A DNA stretch of 64,000 nucleotides from Diphasiastrum complanatum (Eukaryota > Streptophyta > Lycopodiopsida > Lycopodiales > Lycopodiaceae). The notes under the pieces are model-generated. The model did not search any database and was not told the DNA's origin. It saw only the letters and a program-made list of their open reading frames with translations. Made by a program: the position numbers and the translations under genes. Within the stretch, counting starts at the first letter, position 1; the number at the start of each line of letters is the position of its first letter. This document shows, piece by piece, positions 45,102 through 56,469 of the stretch. Location: assembly GCA_029204225.1 (NCBI GenBank), contig CM055106.1, positions 7,289,156 through 7,353,155 of the forward strand. The letters are read 5' to 3'.

Positions 45102-46536
45102 AGGAGCACCACACATAACTTTAAACATCTTATGCTTATCTCTTTCTATGTTCTAGGATGTATAGATAAATTTAAACTTTTGATCACTTTATAGGTGTTG
45201 AGATCAGGCTCTTAGGTCACTAGGCTGGGCCTGTTATTCTGGATCATCCCCCAAATGCATGAGCACCCCAAAAGATGGACATCAATGAAATTTTCTACAT
45301 TTCTTACATGTCCGCCATTAGTATTGCTCCATCCGCTTATACTTATGAAACTAATGAAATCTTTTCAAAATTGCCTCATTCTTTAATGGGATCAACAAGT
45401 TTTTTGCCTCCACAAACATCATGACATTCATCAACTAAGTAAAGTCGGCGATCCACTTGCTTATGGAACCAATTAGTGTCATGTGCCAAAGGTACAACCA
45501 AGTGCTAGTGGACTTCAAAAGATGTTTCAACTTTTTCACATATCTTACTCAAAGTCCATTTTCATTGATCAACTTGCTTATGGGACCAATGAGGCCTTTT
45601 GTTCCAACTTAAAATGGCCCACTTGAGTATGAAACCAAGACCTTTTGTCAAAGCCTAGCCTACTCCATGCAATTACTACCCACTCCGCAGATGCGGGAAC
45701 ACAATGCTTGTAGACAATCAACAAATACCATGAGCCCACTTGTTGAAATTGATATTTTTCAAAATAACTTGGTTTTAGATTCGCATATTTCTCACTTACA
45801 AAAACTAAATGTTTTAGTCATAATCTTCAAAATAAAAGATTTTATTGTAATCTTTTACCAACTTTATGAAGATGTTATGGGTTTTTATTTTTATTTTTAT
45901 GAGGCTAGCTTAAAACTTTTGAAAAACCAACTTGGAGCTCCCAATACAACTTATGCACAGCTACAATGCATGTCAACGGATATGTCTTTCAAAGAAAGCA
46001 AAATCTTCACTCGTCTGTGATTTTTTTGAAATCCAACTTAATACAATGTTCAAGTTTTACATATTTATTATAAAAATACAACAATATCAAGTTTAGAAAG
46101 GGTGCAATCATGCTATATTAAAATGTAGCTTTGAAACCTACATGACAATATTATGTTTAGAATACAAGCTCCAATCATATTACTTTCTTATATTCAAATG
46201 CACATTGAAAAAATACATGTCATATGAAATTTAAAAATAAAAAAGCATCTTTTTTGTGAGAAAAAATAAAAAAAGATTCGGAAGTGTGAAAGATAGATGT
46301 GAAGGTAGCTTTGAAAAATACATATCACATGAAAGCCTAAACTGAAAAAAGATCTTTAAGGTGAGAGGGTGGTATGAGCAAATTTCATACAAGATTGACC
46401 ACAAATCTGTGCTCGGAGAACCAACAAAGTACATGAATGGAAGTGACATTATTTGTCAAAAACATGTATATGGAAGATGGCTTTCGTTGGCGGTGGCAGT
46501 GGGTAACCTCTATTCTACGCCAACAGTGATGGTGAT
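45102..46536. other. Unassigned stretch
   Basis: No homology recognised. One 117-codon frame (45667-46020) has no known domain. Parts near 45240-45610 show loosely repeated phrases (CTTGCTTATGGAACCAAT, CTTGCTTATGGGACCAAT), a degenerate tandem pattern. Confidence 0.35.
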
Positions 46537-46745
46537 TTGACAAAGGATGTGGAGATGGCTGCTGAGTCGACCTCCATCCCGCACTCTCCCTCTCCTTCTA
46601 ACTTCTCACATATTTCCTCCTCATCTGCTCTTTTGCCCGACTGTGGGGACGGGACTGCTCTTGTCCCCACGTGTGAAAAATCATTTCCGCAGTCTTCATC
46701 CTCCCCTTTGTCCCCTCCCTTTTCATCTCCTCCTTTTTTCTACCA
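46537..46745 (+). other. Ser/Pro-rich open stretch left of a copia LTR
   Basis: The frame from 46537 encodes many Ser and Pro residues (STSIPHSPSPSNFSHISSSS) in GC-richer DNA and runs into the LTR at 46746. It may be a fragment of a host exon disrupted by the LTR. The minus-strand base order next to the LTR is TGGTA, then diverges from a primer site. Confidence 0.3.
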
Positions 46746-47632
46746 TGTTGGAAGAAGGAAGAGTCGTTTCGATAAGTCGAAGTGTATTGAACGAACTATT
46801 GACCGCAACGGAATGAGCCTTCTTTCCTAATGAATGACTACACCTATCAATAATTGAACAAAGCTATAATGACGGAAGTCACGTTTAATCTTTTAGCAAC
46901 TAACTTTGAAATCATTAGTGCTAAAGTGATTTTGTAGCCAAACGATTTCAGAGTGCGAAGTGATGTATAGAATATTGCAACGTTGAAGTATTCAAACAGA
47001 TCAGACGAAACAATAAGAGATTTATCAGTTACAAATAACTACAGAGAAGCATACATTGTGACATGATATTAAACACAATAAGAAGATAGATTGATTTAGT
47101 AAGCAGGATGTACAAATCATATGATGAGAGCATAAAACAATAGCGGATGAAAACTACGTACTCTAAACTATCTCTGAGTAACTGAAAAACTTTGTCTTAT
47201 GCACTTCCGCTAGTAAGCATTAAGTGCTAATAGCAATACTCTAATAGAGCTCTAACACTTTCTAGAGACTATAGAAGTCTTTAACGATCAACTATTTATA
47301 CAAAAGTAGTTTAAGCATATCCGGTAGGACAACTAATCAGGTCGTAGATCACAAATAGAAATTAGCCGTAATGCACTGTCATTAGGACTTCTCGGAAATT
47401 TACTTGCAAGCAGTTAGGGCAAGTCTTTAGCTTCATATTAGGCAGAACAGAAACTATCATCCTTTGACATGTTCGACTTCATCGACTTTCGTAGCCACTT
47501 GTTGAGCGATTGACGAGTATTTCAATAGACTATTTAGAAACATAAATAAAATTGCAGAACTGGATAATGAATGGATGTAGGCTAAAGATCGATTATTTGG
47601 ATGAATCACTCCGGTAGTAGAATAATCCAACA
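46746..47632 (-). repeat. LTR, copia family E (887 bp)
   Basis: On the minus strand it starts TGTTGGATTATTCTAC after AAGGGGGAG and ends CTTCTTCCAACA. It aligns with 40795-41562 and 54420-55633. The primer site beyond it is broken after TGGTA. Confidence 0.85.
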
Positions 47633-47639
47633 CTCCCCC

Positions 47640-47890
47640 TTAATCTAAATCCATGAATGCCTTGACCTTCAGACTTTGTTCTGCACTAAACTTTCTATGT
47701 GCATCGAAGCTTAGTGCCTTAGTAAAAATATCAGTTGTCATATCTTGCATTTGACAGTACTGCAAGTTTGTAGCTTGAATGTTTTTGCAAACTGTGTAGA
47801 AACACAAATAAAATTGTAGAACTGGATAATGAATCGACATAGATTAAGGATCAATTATTCGAATGAATTACTCCCGATAGTAGAATAATC
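47640..47890 (-). pseudogene. Copia pol tail joined to an extra LTR start
   Basis: LQYCQMQDMTTDIFTKALSF to KVKAFMDLD (47795-47640) is the copia polyprotein end, stopping just before the purine tract. Upstream on the minus strand (47890-47795) it is fused to a second copy of the first 90 bp or so of the same LTR (TTGGATTATTCTACTATCGG). LTR start, pol tail, then full LTR is a rearranged order. Confidence 0.75.
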
Positions 47891-48070
47891 CAATAGTTCT
47901 CTCTACTGTCTACGTTTTGAACCTCCCAGCTACTTTTTTCGAGTAGTCTTCGCCATCTTCCATAGGCTAAAAGCATGGTTTGGTGGTACAACATGTACTT
48001 TCAAAGGCACTACCTTTTTTGGGTAGAAATGTACTTTTGTATCATTATACACTATTTTCAACTAATACAT

Positions 48071-48425
48071 TTGACTTGCAATAACTTTTAACCATACGTC
48101 GGAAGTATGTCATCTAACATATCATTAGAAAGCGCTCGTCAAGTGCTTTCTAACGCACTAAACTCAACTGAAATTGGACTTACCACTAAAAAGTTATGTC
48201 ATTTTTAATGTGGACTCAAAAAATTATGATTAATAAAATCCCCATACTTTTGACTTGCCATAAGTTTTTGATTGTAGCTCGGAAGTATGTCACATAACAT
48301 ATCATTGGAAAGTGCTTGTCAAGCGCTTCTCGACGCACCAAACTCCGCTGAAATTGGACTTACCACTAAAAAGTTATGTCATTTTTAATGTGGACTCAAA
48401 ACAATTATGAGTAATAAAATCCCCA
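48071..48425 (+). repeat. 180-bp tandem hairpin repeat, copies A and B
   Basis: Two units (48071-48249, 48250-48425) share TTGACTTGC, GGAAGTATGTCA, an AAGCGCTT-type hairpin (48128-48150 and 48308-48330), TTGGACTTACCACTAAAAAG and TTTTTAATGTGGACTCAAAA. A third copy is at 37216-37392. Similar phrases occur in non-coding parts of plant retrotransposons, so an LTR origin is possible. Confidence 0.8.
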
Positions 48426-48429
48426 AAAA

Positions 48430-49420
48430 GTGAAATGTACTACCAAAAGGTACAATGAAAAATGGGTTTTTTTTTTGTACCACCAAACCATGCTTTTAGC
48501 CCACATCGTCTCACCACTCTCTCTCTTCACCTGTTTTTCTTTTTTTAATCTTGATGTGCTACGTTTCTCTCCTTTGGGCTCACCTACTTGTGTGTCAGTT
48601 GCTGATTCTCTCCATGCCTCACCAATTTGCCACTCTTTGTGGCTGAAGCAGCTCATGGATTCCTCTCCGGCTTCTCCTCCCAAGGACGCTTTTTTGCCAT
48701 CTCCAACACTGGTGGCTTGCCTCCACTATCCCTATCAGAGCCAGTACTTTGGCCTCAGTTGTAGGTGCTTGCTGCAGAATCCGATCGAAGCGGCACGCTC
48801 CCGGAAGGTACTGCCTTTTTCGTCTCCTCTGCTCCTGCATTCATTCAAACGAAGACGCAAGCCAAGCAGTTAAGCTGGTCATCCCCATTCCAAGCAGGGC
48901 AAGAGAAGTGAGCACCATCCTCTGTGTTGCCTACCTCAGACTCACTATTATATCCCGAAAGCTTATGTGAGTTTATGTGTGCTGTGAAAATTGGCCGATC
49001 CCCCTATGGAGCAGCTGCAGTTCCATTGCAATAACCGGGTATATCATGAGGCAATGATTTTCAAGGGTTTGCTTGATTTATGCTACCGTTGCTAGTGTCT
49101 TGGTCAGTAGCCAGCTGCTCTCTTCCACCAAGATGTCTCCCTCAACATTCTATCGTTTTGCCCTTGAGATTGATAGCTGAAAAACTATGCTTTTGGCTAC
49201 TTCCCTATCTACCTTGCCCCCGGTTGCTCTACTGCAGCTTTACAGCTTCTAACGCTTTCGCTGCCTCAACCTTGCTCTATGACGACTGGTCTGCAAGACC
49301 TTTTCAGACTACTGGATGCAAATCCATGATCACTACCACGTTTGTTGATACTCAACCTCCTGTTGCTTCAAACTCTCCTCCTAGATCTAATGCAATCAGT
49401 TTCATTCCATTTGGTTGAGG
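48430..49420 (+). other. GC-richer unassigned stretch with open frames (possible host exon remnant)
   Basis: Two frames, 48430-48873 (147 codons, Ser/Pro-rich) and 49080-49418 (112 codons, Cys/Leu/Pro-rich), sit in DNA of higher GC than the flanks. Neither has a domain I recognise. A plausible donor GT (CGGAAGGTACTGCC near 48805) and further splice-like sites exist but do not define a gene. Confidence 0.25.
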
Positions 49421-49574
49421 CAATCAAAAGTTATAAGCTTTTCAAGAGGGTTAGGTAGGGCACTAGGCTTGTGTGGACACTTTTGGTTTGGTCAAGAGAT
49501 TGCTTGTTTGATCCAAAATCACAGTTGAATGCTTACCAATCTCATCTATATGTGATCTAGGCACTGTTTTGAGA

Positions 49575-51345
49575 TCTTATCCATTTTGTTTCATGCAATA
49601 TCATTGTATTTGAGTCAGATTTGGTTTCTTAGTGTATTTCACACGTGCTAAGAGTGTTTGATCCTAACTTTGCCCATACTCCATCAATTGATGTGAAGTA
49701 GATCTAGTTTTGGAGAGATTGAGATAGCTAGTGAGAATCATCTCATAGTTTGTTGCAAGCTCTTGCATAGGAGAGGGTAGCACACCATTATTGGATCCTA
49801 TAGTGAGAGAGAAGCAACGTTTTTTGTTCATCACTTTTGTTTATCTCCACTTTACATGGCCTCGATGGGTTCATACTTGTTGGAACCAAGTGAGAGATTG
49901 TCTACTTCCAATTATTCAATATGGAAGTTGAGGATGGAGTCCATCTCGATACTCCAAGATGTGATGGGCATTGTACTTGGGATTGAGGAGGAGCCTCAAG
50001 TCCTTCAAGAAGTACAAAAGTACAAGAAGAGAGCTAGGATGGCTCTCCATACATCAAGATGAATGTCTCTAATGAGATATTGAGGGATATTGGTACTTGT
50101 ACTACATCCAAGGAAGCTTGGGATTGTCTCAAGTCTATCTATGAGGCTAAGAACACCTCTAGGCTTCTCACTCTTAGAAATCAAATCTTCCAAAGTCAAA
50201 AGAGTGATGGGAGTGCATCTAATTATGTTTTGAGAGTCAAGGATATTCATAGGGAGCTTTCTTGCATTGGTGATTCAATCAATCAAAGTGAGCTAGTCCA
50301 AGTCATTCTCAATGGCTTGAGATATGAATATGACAACCTTGTCCAATCCTATGCCATTAAGGAGGAGCTACCAAGTTTGGAGGCCCTTCAAAGTGTGCTT
50401 ATTTCTGAAGAATCAAGACAAGAGTACAAACTCTTGAGGATGGACAAGCTATCACTCAATCATGATGATGGTAAAGTTCTATTTTGGCAAGAGATGAGTA
50501 AGAAGCAACACCATCACCTCTCTAATGACAAAGCCAATGACTAAGATGGAGAGGAGGAGGACACCTCTCATGCTTCTACTTCAAGTTTGAAGAAGAAGAA
50601 GATCAAGTGCTTTTACTGTGGCAAGAAAGGCCATTATGCCACCAATTGCTTCAAGAAGAAGAATCAACTCAAGCAAGCCAACATCTCTAATGAGAAGGAA
50701 GACTATATTGCAAGTGATGGAGAAGGCTCTCTTATGGCATCAAGCTTCTCCTCTTCCACCTTCAACAAGGATGACTCATGGTATTTTGACAGTGGAGAAT
50801 CTTCACATATGTGTGGCTCCAAGAACTCTTTTTCATCTATTATGCCTTATGATGGAGTCAAGAAGACCATATACATTGCAAGTGAGCATGAGTGCAATAT
50901 TGAAGGAGTAGGGATTATTCCCTTGAAGCTTGCATCTTCCAAAGATCTCTTTCTCAATAATGTTCTTTTTGTCCCAAAGCTTACAAAGAACATCTTAAGT
51001 GTTGGCCAACTTCTTGATAGTGGCCTTGATGTCAATTTACATTTTGACAATTGTGTGATCAAGAAGGATGGTGAGATGCTTGCATATGGATCAATATTTG
51101 AAGGCATCTACAAATTGGATCCAAGTGAGAGTGCAAACTCTCTTTATGTTTCTTATATGTCCAATCTTTCAAAGAAGGATGATCACATGAGATGCACATA
51201 TTTTCTTTCTTCAAGTATTATGGTGTATGACTACTCCCTATTATTCAAAGCATATGTTGAGAAGCAATTTTCATTGAAGATCAAAGCTTTGAGGAGTATT
51301 GGAGCTCTTGAAGGAATAGCACCATATGAAGTCTTATTTAGGATG
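49575..51345 (+). mobile_element. Internally deleted copia, family A, copy 2 (truncated both ends)
   Basis: The leader starts near 49575 (CATTTTGTTTCATGCAAT, as at 18228), without primer site or LTR. Gag starts at 49856, and protease and the doubly deleted integrase remnant follow as in copy 1. The element ends near 51345 inside VLFRMKL, where a reverse-strand copia RT begins. Defects differ from copy 1: one base lost near 50050 and a stop at 50541, while the frame that is broken at 1340 in copy 1 stays open here. Confidence 0.88.
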
Positions 51346-51402
51346 AAGCTTCGCCCAGATCGGTCATGTCGAATTCAAGATTGTTGCACTGTCTTGCTGT
51401 AA
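49856..51402 (+). pseudogene. Copia gag, protease and deleted integrase remnant
   Basis: Three frames: 49856-50062 (gag start), 50059-50544 (gag middle, ending at a nonsense codon) and 50587-51402 (zinc knuckle CFYCGKKGHYATNC, protease WYFDSGESSHMC with Ala-to-Glu next to the active site, VPKLTKNILSVGQ, then SIMVYDYSLLFKAYVEK and ALRSIGALEGIAPYEVLF). The last about 19 codons are read out of the neighbouring minus-strand RT. Confidence 0.85.
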
Positions 51403-52571
51403 ACGTTTGAATCTGAAGATCTAGGTGTGTAGTCATGATCAATAAGGAAAGTATTGATCATTTGAAACCATGCTCGAACAGATTGCTTCAAGCCATAAAG
51501 TGCCTTATGGAGTTTACACACATAATTGTGTTTACTCTCGATAATGTAACCTTTGGGTTGCATCATGTAAATGTCTCCATTGAGATATGTTGTCTATACA
51601 TCCATTTGATGTATTTCCAAATCTGTTGCAGCAGCAAACGATAATAAAAGTCGAATAGAAGAATGCTTGACTACTGGACTGAAAGTCTTAGTGTAATCAA
51701 CGTTCTATACTTGAGAAAATCCTCTGGCAACAAGTCGGACATTTCTTCTGTCGATGCTTCCATATGCTTTGTACTTGACTTTGATCCATTTGCAATCAAC
51801 TATGTTTCTGCTAGCAGGTAATTCAACAATCGTCCATGTCTGGTTCTTGATAAGAGATGAATACTCTTTATCCATAGATTCTTTCTAGAGATCAGAATCT
51901 GGCTGACTGAGTGCCTCCTCGACAGTCATCAACTCGTGAACAAGGTAGGTTGCAGATCGTCGATGTACCTGATAGGTGGTCTGTTAGCTCTTGATGATCT
52001 TCTGGGAAATAGAGGAAGTTGATCATTTTCATCATACTGTAGGTGCTAAACTGCAACATCATCATCTTCGGATTCATCGTTGACACATCAAGAGTAGATG
52101 AGCTTGGACCTTCAATGGGAATAGTCGATTGAGGAACTGGAAAGTTCAATATGTTGCTTTTTCCTTTGAGGTCGATAAATTGATCTTCAATGAATATGAC
52201 ATCCCGGCTAGTGAATATCTTCGACTCGATGGGATCGAACAACTTGTAGGCATGATCTGAAGTAGTGTAGCTGATGAAAATACATTTGATACTCTGGAAG
52301 TCAAACTTCTTCCTGAGATCATGAGGAATCTGCGCATAAGCAGTACATCAAAAAACTTGTAAGTTTGATAAAGAAGGTTTGGTACCTTTCCAAACTTCGA
52401 ATGGTGTTTTGTCTGAGAGACCTTTAGTAGGACATCTGTTCTGAATATAAGTTGTCGTTGAAACAACTTCAGTCCAGAAGGACTTCGAAAGTGTTGCATT
52501 TGATAACATGCACTTTGTCGATTCAAGCAAGTTCTGTTCTTTCTCTCAGCAGGACCATTTGACTGAGGCAA
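51375..52571 (-). pseudogene. Copia integrase C-part and reverse transcriptase start
   Basis: 52571-52146: PQSNGPAERKNRT with the catalytic Glu, then, in a shifted frame (52530-52348), LESTKCMLSNATLSKSFWTE and NRCPTKGLSDKTPFEVWKGT. 52242-51892: DPIESKIFTSRDVIFIEDQF. RT follows with MQPKGYIIESKHNYVCKLHK and ALYGLKQSVRAWFQ (51566-51375). Multiple frame changes; the YVDD box is lost with the deletion. Confidence 0.82.
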
Positions 52572-52671
52572 ATAGGAGGTAATGTATTGTTGCTCAATGT
52601 CATTGAAGTCAATACTCCTTGAATTCGGTGGAGATGTATTCTCCCCTATTATTTGACCTCAGTGCTTTGAT

Positions 52672-53265
52672 TCATTTGCCAGTTTGATTTTCTGCATGCT
52701 CTTTGAATTGTCTGAACTTGATGAAAGCTTTTGATTTTTGTTTAATGAAGTAAAAATTTGTTCTTCTGGAGAATTTGTCAATAAAGGTAATGAAATACTT
52801 TGCATCTAGCAATGAAGGAGTTTGCATAGGTCCACATATATTTGTATGAACAACATCTAATCGACCTTTTGTTACATGTCTATGACTCAATCTAAAAGAA
52901 ATCCTATTCTGCTTTCCAAGGATTCAGCTATGGCAAACAGGGAGATTGACTTTACCAGAAGGATAGTCGAGATCAATTACTAGGGATTGTCTAGACATGT
53001 TTGAAACAGATGCATAATTCAAGTGTCCTAAGCGATGATGCCATAGTAATTCTTTACTGACAAGAATAAAGGTTTTCAAGGCTTGACTAGAATCAGAATA
53101 ACAATGTGCCAATCTATATAAGTATCCATGTCTCTTGCCAAGTGCAAGGATCTTATTACTCCTATCAATAATTCTGCATTGATTAGGCTCAAACTCCACC
53201 TTATGACCTAAATATGTAATTCTACTTACTAATAACAGATTTGTAGAGAGTTTAGGAACATACAA
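52672..53265 (-). pseudogene. Copia pre-integrase and integrase core start
   Basis: 53265-52924: LSTNLLLVSRITYLGHKVEF, LLWHHRLGHLNYASV (pre-integrase His pair). 52890-52672: RLDVVHTNICGPMQT, where the first catalytic Asp (usually HTDICGP) is Asn, and YFITFIDKFSRRTNFYFI. So the core lacks its first acidic residue. Confidence 0.82.
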
Positions 53266-53295
53266 GACCTTTGACAGTAGTTTGAATTGATCATG

Positions 53296-53631
53296 CTAGA
53301 ATCTTAATCTTACAGTACCTTTACCTTTGATAGTGTGAGTACTATCGTCACCAAGATGAACATATTTCTTTGTGCTGTAAGGTGTATAGGATTCGAAAAT
53401 CTCACGATGATTGGTCATACCAGAATCCAGAAACCACGAATCATTTGAGTTCACGTATTTGTCTTTGACCATAAAAGCGCCTTTGTCCATTTTGACATTA
53501 GGAGATGTTGTAATTGTATTTGCTTGTTGATCAGGTTGCTTGGCTGTATTCTTCGCTTTGAGAATTCGACAATCTTGGATCACATGGTTATTGTGCTTGC
53601 AATACCTACAAAACATCTTCTTCTTCGACAA
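53296..53631 (-). pseudogene. Copia zinc knuckle and protease start
   Basis: FCRYCKHNNHVIQDCRILK is a CCHC knuckle, and SWFLDSGMTNH is the protease active site (DSG kept). HTIKGKGTVRL matches the copia protease middle. Confidence 0.85.
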
Positions 53632-53774
53632 ATCTGAATTTGATGATTGTTCTTGACTTTGAGTCTGTTTCTGATTTGATGTAGACTGCTTGAAACTTTT
53701 CTACTTCTGTCGTTCGAGCCCTTGTTGACATGTAGAGCATGAGACGAAGAGGTAGACGAAGTGTCTTCACTTCT

Positions 53775-54225
53775 TCAATTATATTCTTGTAGCAACATAG
53801 CGATAACTCTGGTTAGAGTTAAATCTGAGTGTGTCGTGATGATCATCACCCAGTTCTCATATGTAGAGGGCAGACTTGAAAGCAATGTCATAATTGCATC
53901 TTGATTGTCTATGACTGATCTGACAACGGCCATTTGTTGCAAGAGATTCTTAAACTGGTTAATATGATTATGAAGAGAATCATTATTCGACATCTTGAGT
54001 GTGAAGAATTTCCTTCGTAGATGTAACTTGGTAGTTACGTCTCTCACATCATATAGTGAGCTCAGGATGTCCCAAACGTCTTTCAAAGTTCTGGCTTCAA
54101 CTATGTGGCCAATTTGAGTATCTGATATATTGAGGATAATAAGCACGAAAGCTTTACCATTCTTTCATTTCCATTTTGAGTCTTTTGTGTCGTCTTCAGG
54201 TTTCACTAATTCAATACCTGTAACA
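53775..54225 (-). pseudogene. Copia gag, family E
   Basis: 54146-53775 encodes ISDTQIGHIVEARTLKDVWD, LSSLYDVRDVTTKLHLRRKF and MTLLSSLPSTYENWVMIITT, a UBN2 gag matching 41740-42305. The N-terminal part upstream of 54146 is out of frame. Confidence 0.85.
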
Positions 54226-54407
54226 ACATCCCACAAACTTTAGTCTGACAACGTTAAAAACAATATTGTGCTGTGTTACAATTGAAAATCAATTCTCTGA
54301 CACCAAAACAAATTGATTCGAACTGAAGAATAATTTGATACAGCGAAGGATATCAAGTATAAGAGCTTGTGCTCTGATATAGTATTAGGCCTTGAAGAAG
54401 AATCAGC

Positions 54408-54419
54408 GCTCTGATATCA
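54408..54419 (-). other. Variant primer-binding site TGATATCAGAGC
   Basis: Directly after the LTR end CTGTTTCCAACA on the minus strand, with the same G-to-A change as at 34821-34832. Confidence 0.8.
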
Positions 54420-55633
54420 TGTTGGAAACAGGTGTGTAAAAGATAGACCTAAAAGAATCGAATAAAAAGAATTCAAACGACAAGAAAGAAAACTTATCGT
54501 GCGCAACAGAATAATCTATCTTCCATTTTCTTCATGCATGACTATGCCTATCAATTTCTAACAAAACAATAGTGATAAAAATCATGTTTAATCTTATAGT
54601 AACTAACTTTGAAATCATCAATACTACAGTGATTACGTAGCCAAACATTTAAGCATTGAATTATCAGACAAATAATATGTCGCAAAGAATTACAGAAATG
54701 CATACATTGTAAGACGAACCTGAACGCAATAAAACATAGTATTGATTCAGTATGAAAGTGAAACAGATGTAAATGAGTACAACAAGTTTGCGGATCGAAG
54801 CCGCGTACTCTAAGCTATTTCTGAGCGACTAAATAAAAGTCTAAATTAAGCACACATATTGATAAGCAGTAAGCGCAATAACAATCACTAATCAACTCTA
54901 AAAAATTGAGCTAGAATGCTCAAGAGTGTTCAAGCTCGCATGTTTGAGAGAGAGCTAACTATTCAATACTTGATCTCTGAGAGTCAAGATGTTGAAATAT
55001 AAACAATTATTTATACTAATCAATTAGGTCGTCAAATGTGGCTGCCAGTTGGCTGGAGTTTGCTGGCATTCATCTAGTTCTTCTCAAAAGTTGCTTGCTG
55101 ATAAGCGGTGACAATTGGCTGTAAACAGTCTATCTGCATAAATGAACATAATTGTCACTCTACAATAATGAACATCAAACTATCATCAGAAAAAACAATA
55201 GTGTTGCAAAAAGATGACAATGCCAACTTTTTGCGAGAAATGTGACAATGTCGCAAAATTTCATTTCCTTAATATTTGGGTAGCCCCACACTTTGCCAAA
55301 GTCATGCCAAAAATGCAACTCTGCATTTTTACTCGTAGTTTTTGACATGCAAAAAATATGAAAAATGCGACATTGCATTTTTACTTGCAATATTTGACAG
55401 TGTCGCTTTGAGAGAAAATTGACTATAACAGAAACATGACAATGTCGGGTTTTTGTAGTGAGAAAAAATTTCCGACACTGTTGTCAAACTCCGTGTATTT
55501 CTGCAGACTATGTAAAAAAACTTGTAATTCTGCAGACTGTGTAAAACACGAGAGAATGTGCAGAACTGGATAAACAGTTGGATGAAGATTAAAAACCAAT
55601 TAGTCGATTAGTAGGAAGGAGAATAATCCAACA
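54420..55633 (-). repeat. 5' LTR, copia family E (1214 bp)
   Basis: On the minus strand from TGTTGGATTATTCTCC to CTGTTTCCAACA. Longer than the 887-bp copy at 46746-47632; extra sequence lies around 55140-55560 and has repeated TTTTTGACATG and TGACAATGTCG phrases. Confidence 0.8.
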
Positions 55634-56469
55634 GACTTCTGATTCAATCTCGACCGGGCCAAGTACTGGATCTCAACGAGCCAGTTTTTTTAAAATCTGG
55701 TCTGAGCACATTGAACAAGATCTCGACCGAGTCGGTCTCTTAAAAAAAATCTCAATCGAGTGAGTCAGGCCTCCACTATAGAGAAGAGAATCGATCCTTC
55801 AAAAGTTCATCTTTTATTCCACTTTTCCTTCCACAAAGTAGTTTCATCAGAAACCCTTTTTCAAACCTTTGTTCAAACTACTTTCGAAGTCGACTGGACC
55901 GAGTCATAACCTCAGATCTCTGAGCTGAGCCATTCAGTCACATCTAGACTGAGTCGAAATCTCAACCGAGCCATCCCATCCAATATCAACCGAGCTGAGT
56001 CTCTCCAGACCTCTGTTACCAGAGCCGAGTCACTCCAGAACTTTGTCACTTATCTCGACCGAGACGAGTATTTACTGATGACCAACATGTCTTCTCATAA
56101 CTCATCTGGTTCTGATGATCAGGATAAGACAAAGATAGAAATCAGCATGGAAATTCTAGACATCCCTGAAATGACCACCTGGTACCAGCAAGGACATCAA
56201 TTCATGACTCAAATTGAGTTCTAGATACTTGCATTGTCTGGATACCAGAGTCCTTATCTGTTGCACATTGTTGATGCCTCATAAAACCCAACAACTAGAT
56301 CTTTTCACTTCATTTTACCTCCAAACATGAATCACTTTTATAACATCTCTCTCTTTGGAGCTGACATCCATACCTTCGGCTTCCCTCGAGGACCGAATGC
56401 AGTCACTAGAACACTCCAGAAGATCAAATTTACTACTTACTTCAAGTATATCAATCCTTCAATGGATTA
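55634..56469 (+). other. CGACCGAG-motif array and an unidentified ORF relic
   Basis: Between 55650 and 56070 at least eight variants of ATCTCGACCGAGTC recur at irregular spacing. An ATG at 56089 begins MSSHNSSGSDDQDKTKIEIS, which continues for about 125 codons with two stops to about 56466, where the gypsy LTR starts. The array plus ORF could be the leader and gag of another retroelement, but no domain is recognised. Confidence 0.35.

Larger units (their letters stand above)
51346..55633 (-). mobile_element. Ty1/copia element, family E, reverse strand (3' end lost)
   Basis: 5' LTR (55633-54420), variant primer site, gag, zinc knuckle and protease, pre-integrase, integrase, and the first part of reverse transcriptase, ending abruptly at FDMTDLGE near 51350, where copy 2 of family A abuts. 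RNase H and the 3' LTR are missing; the LTR and pol tail at 46746-47890 are of the same family and strand and could be its displaced end (inference). Confidence 0.88.
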
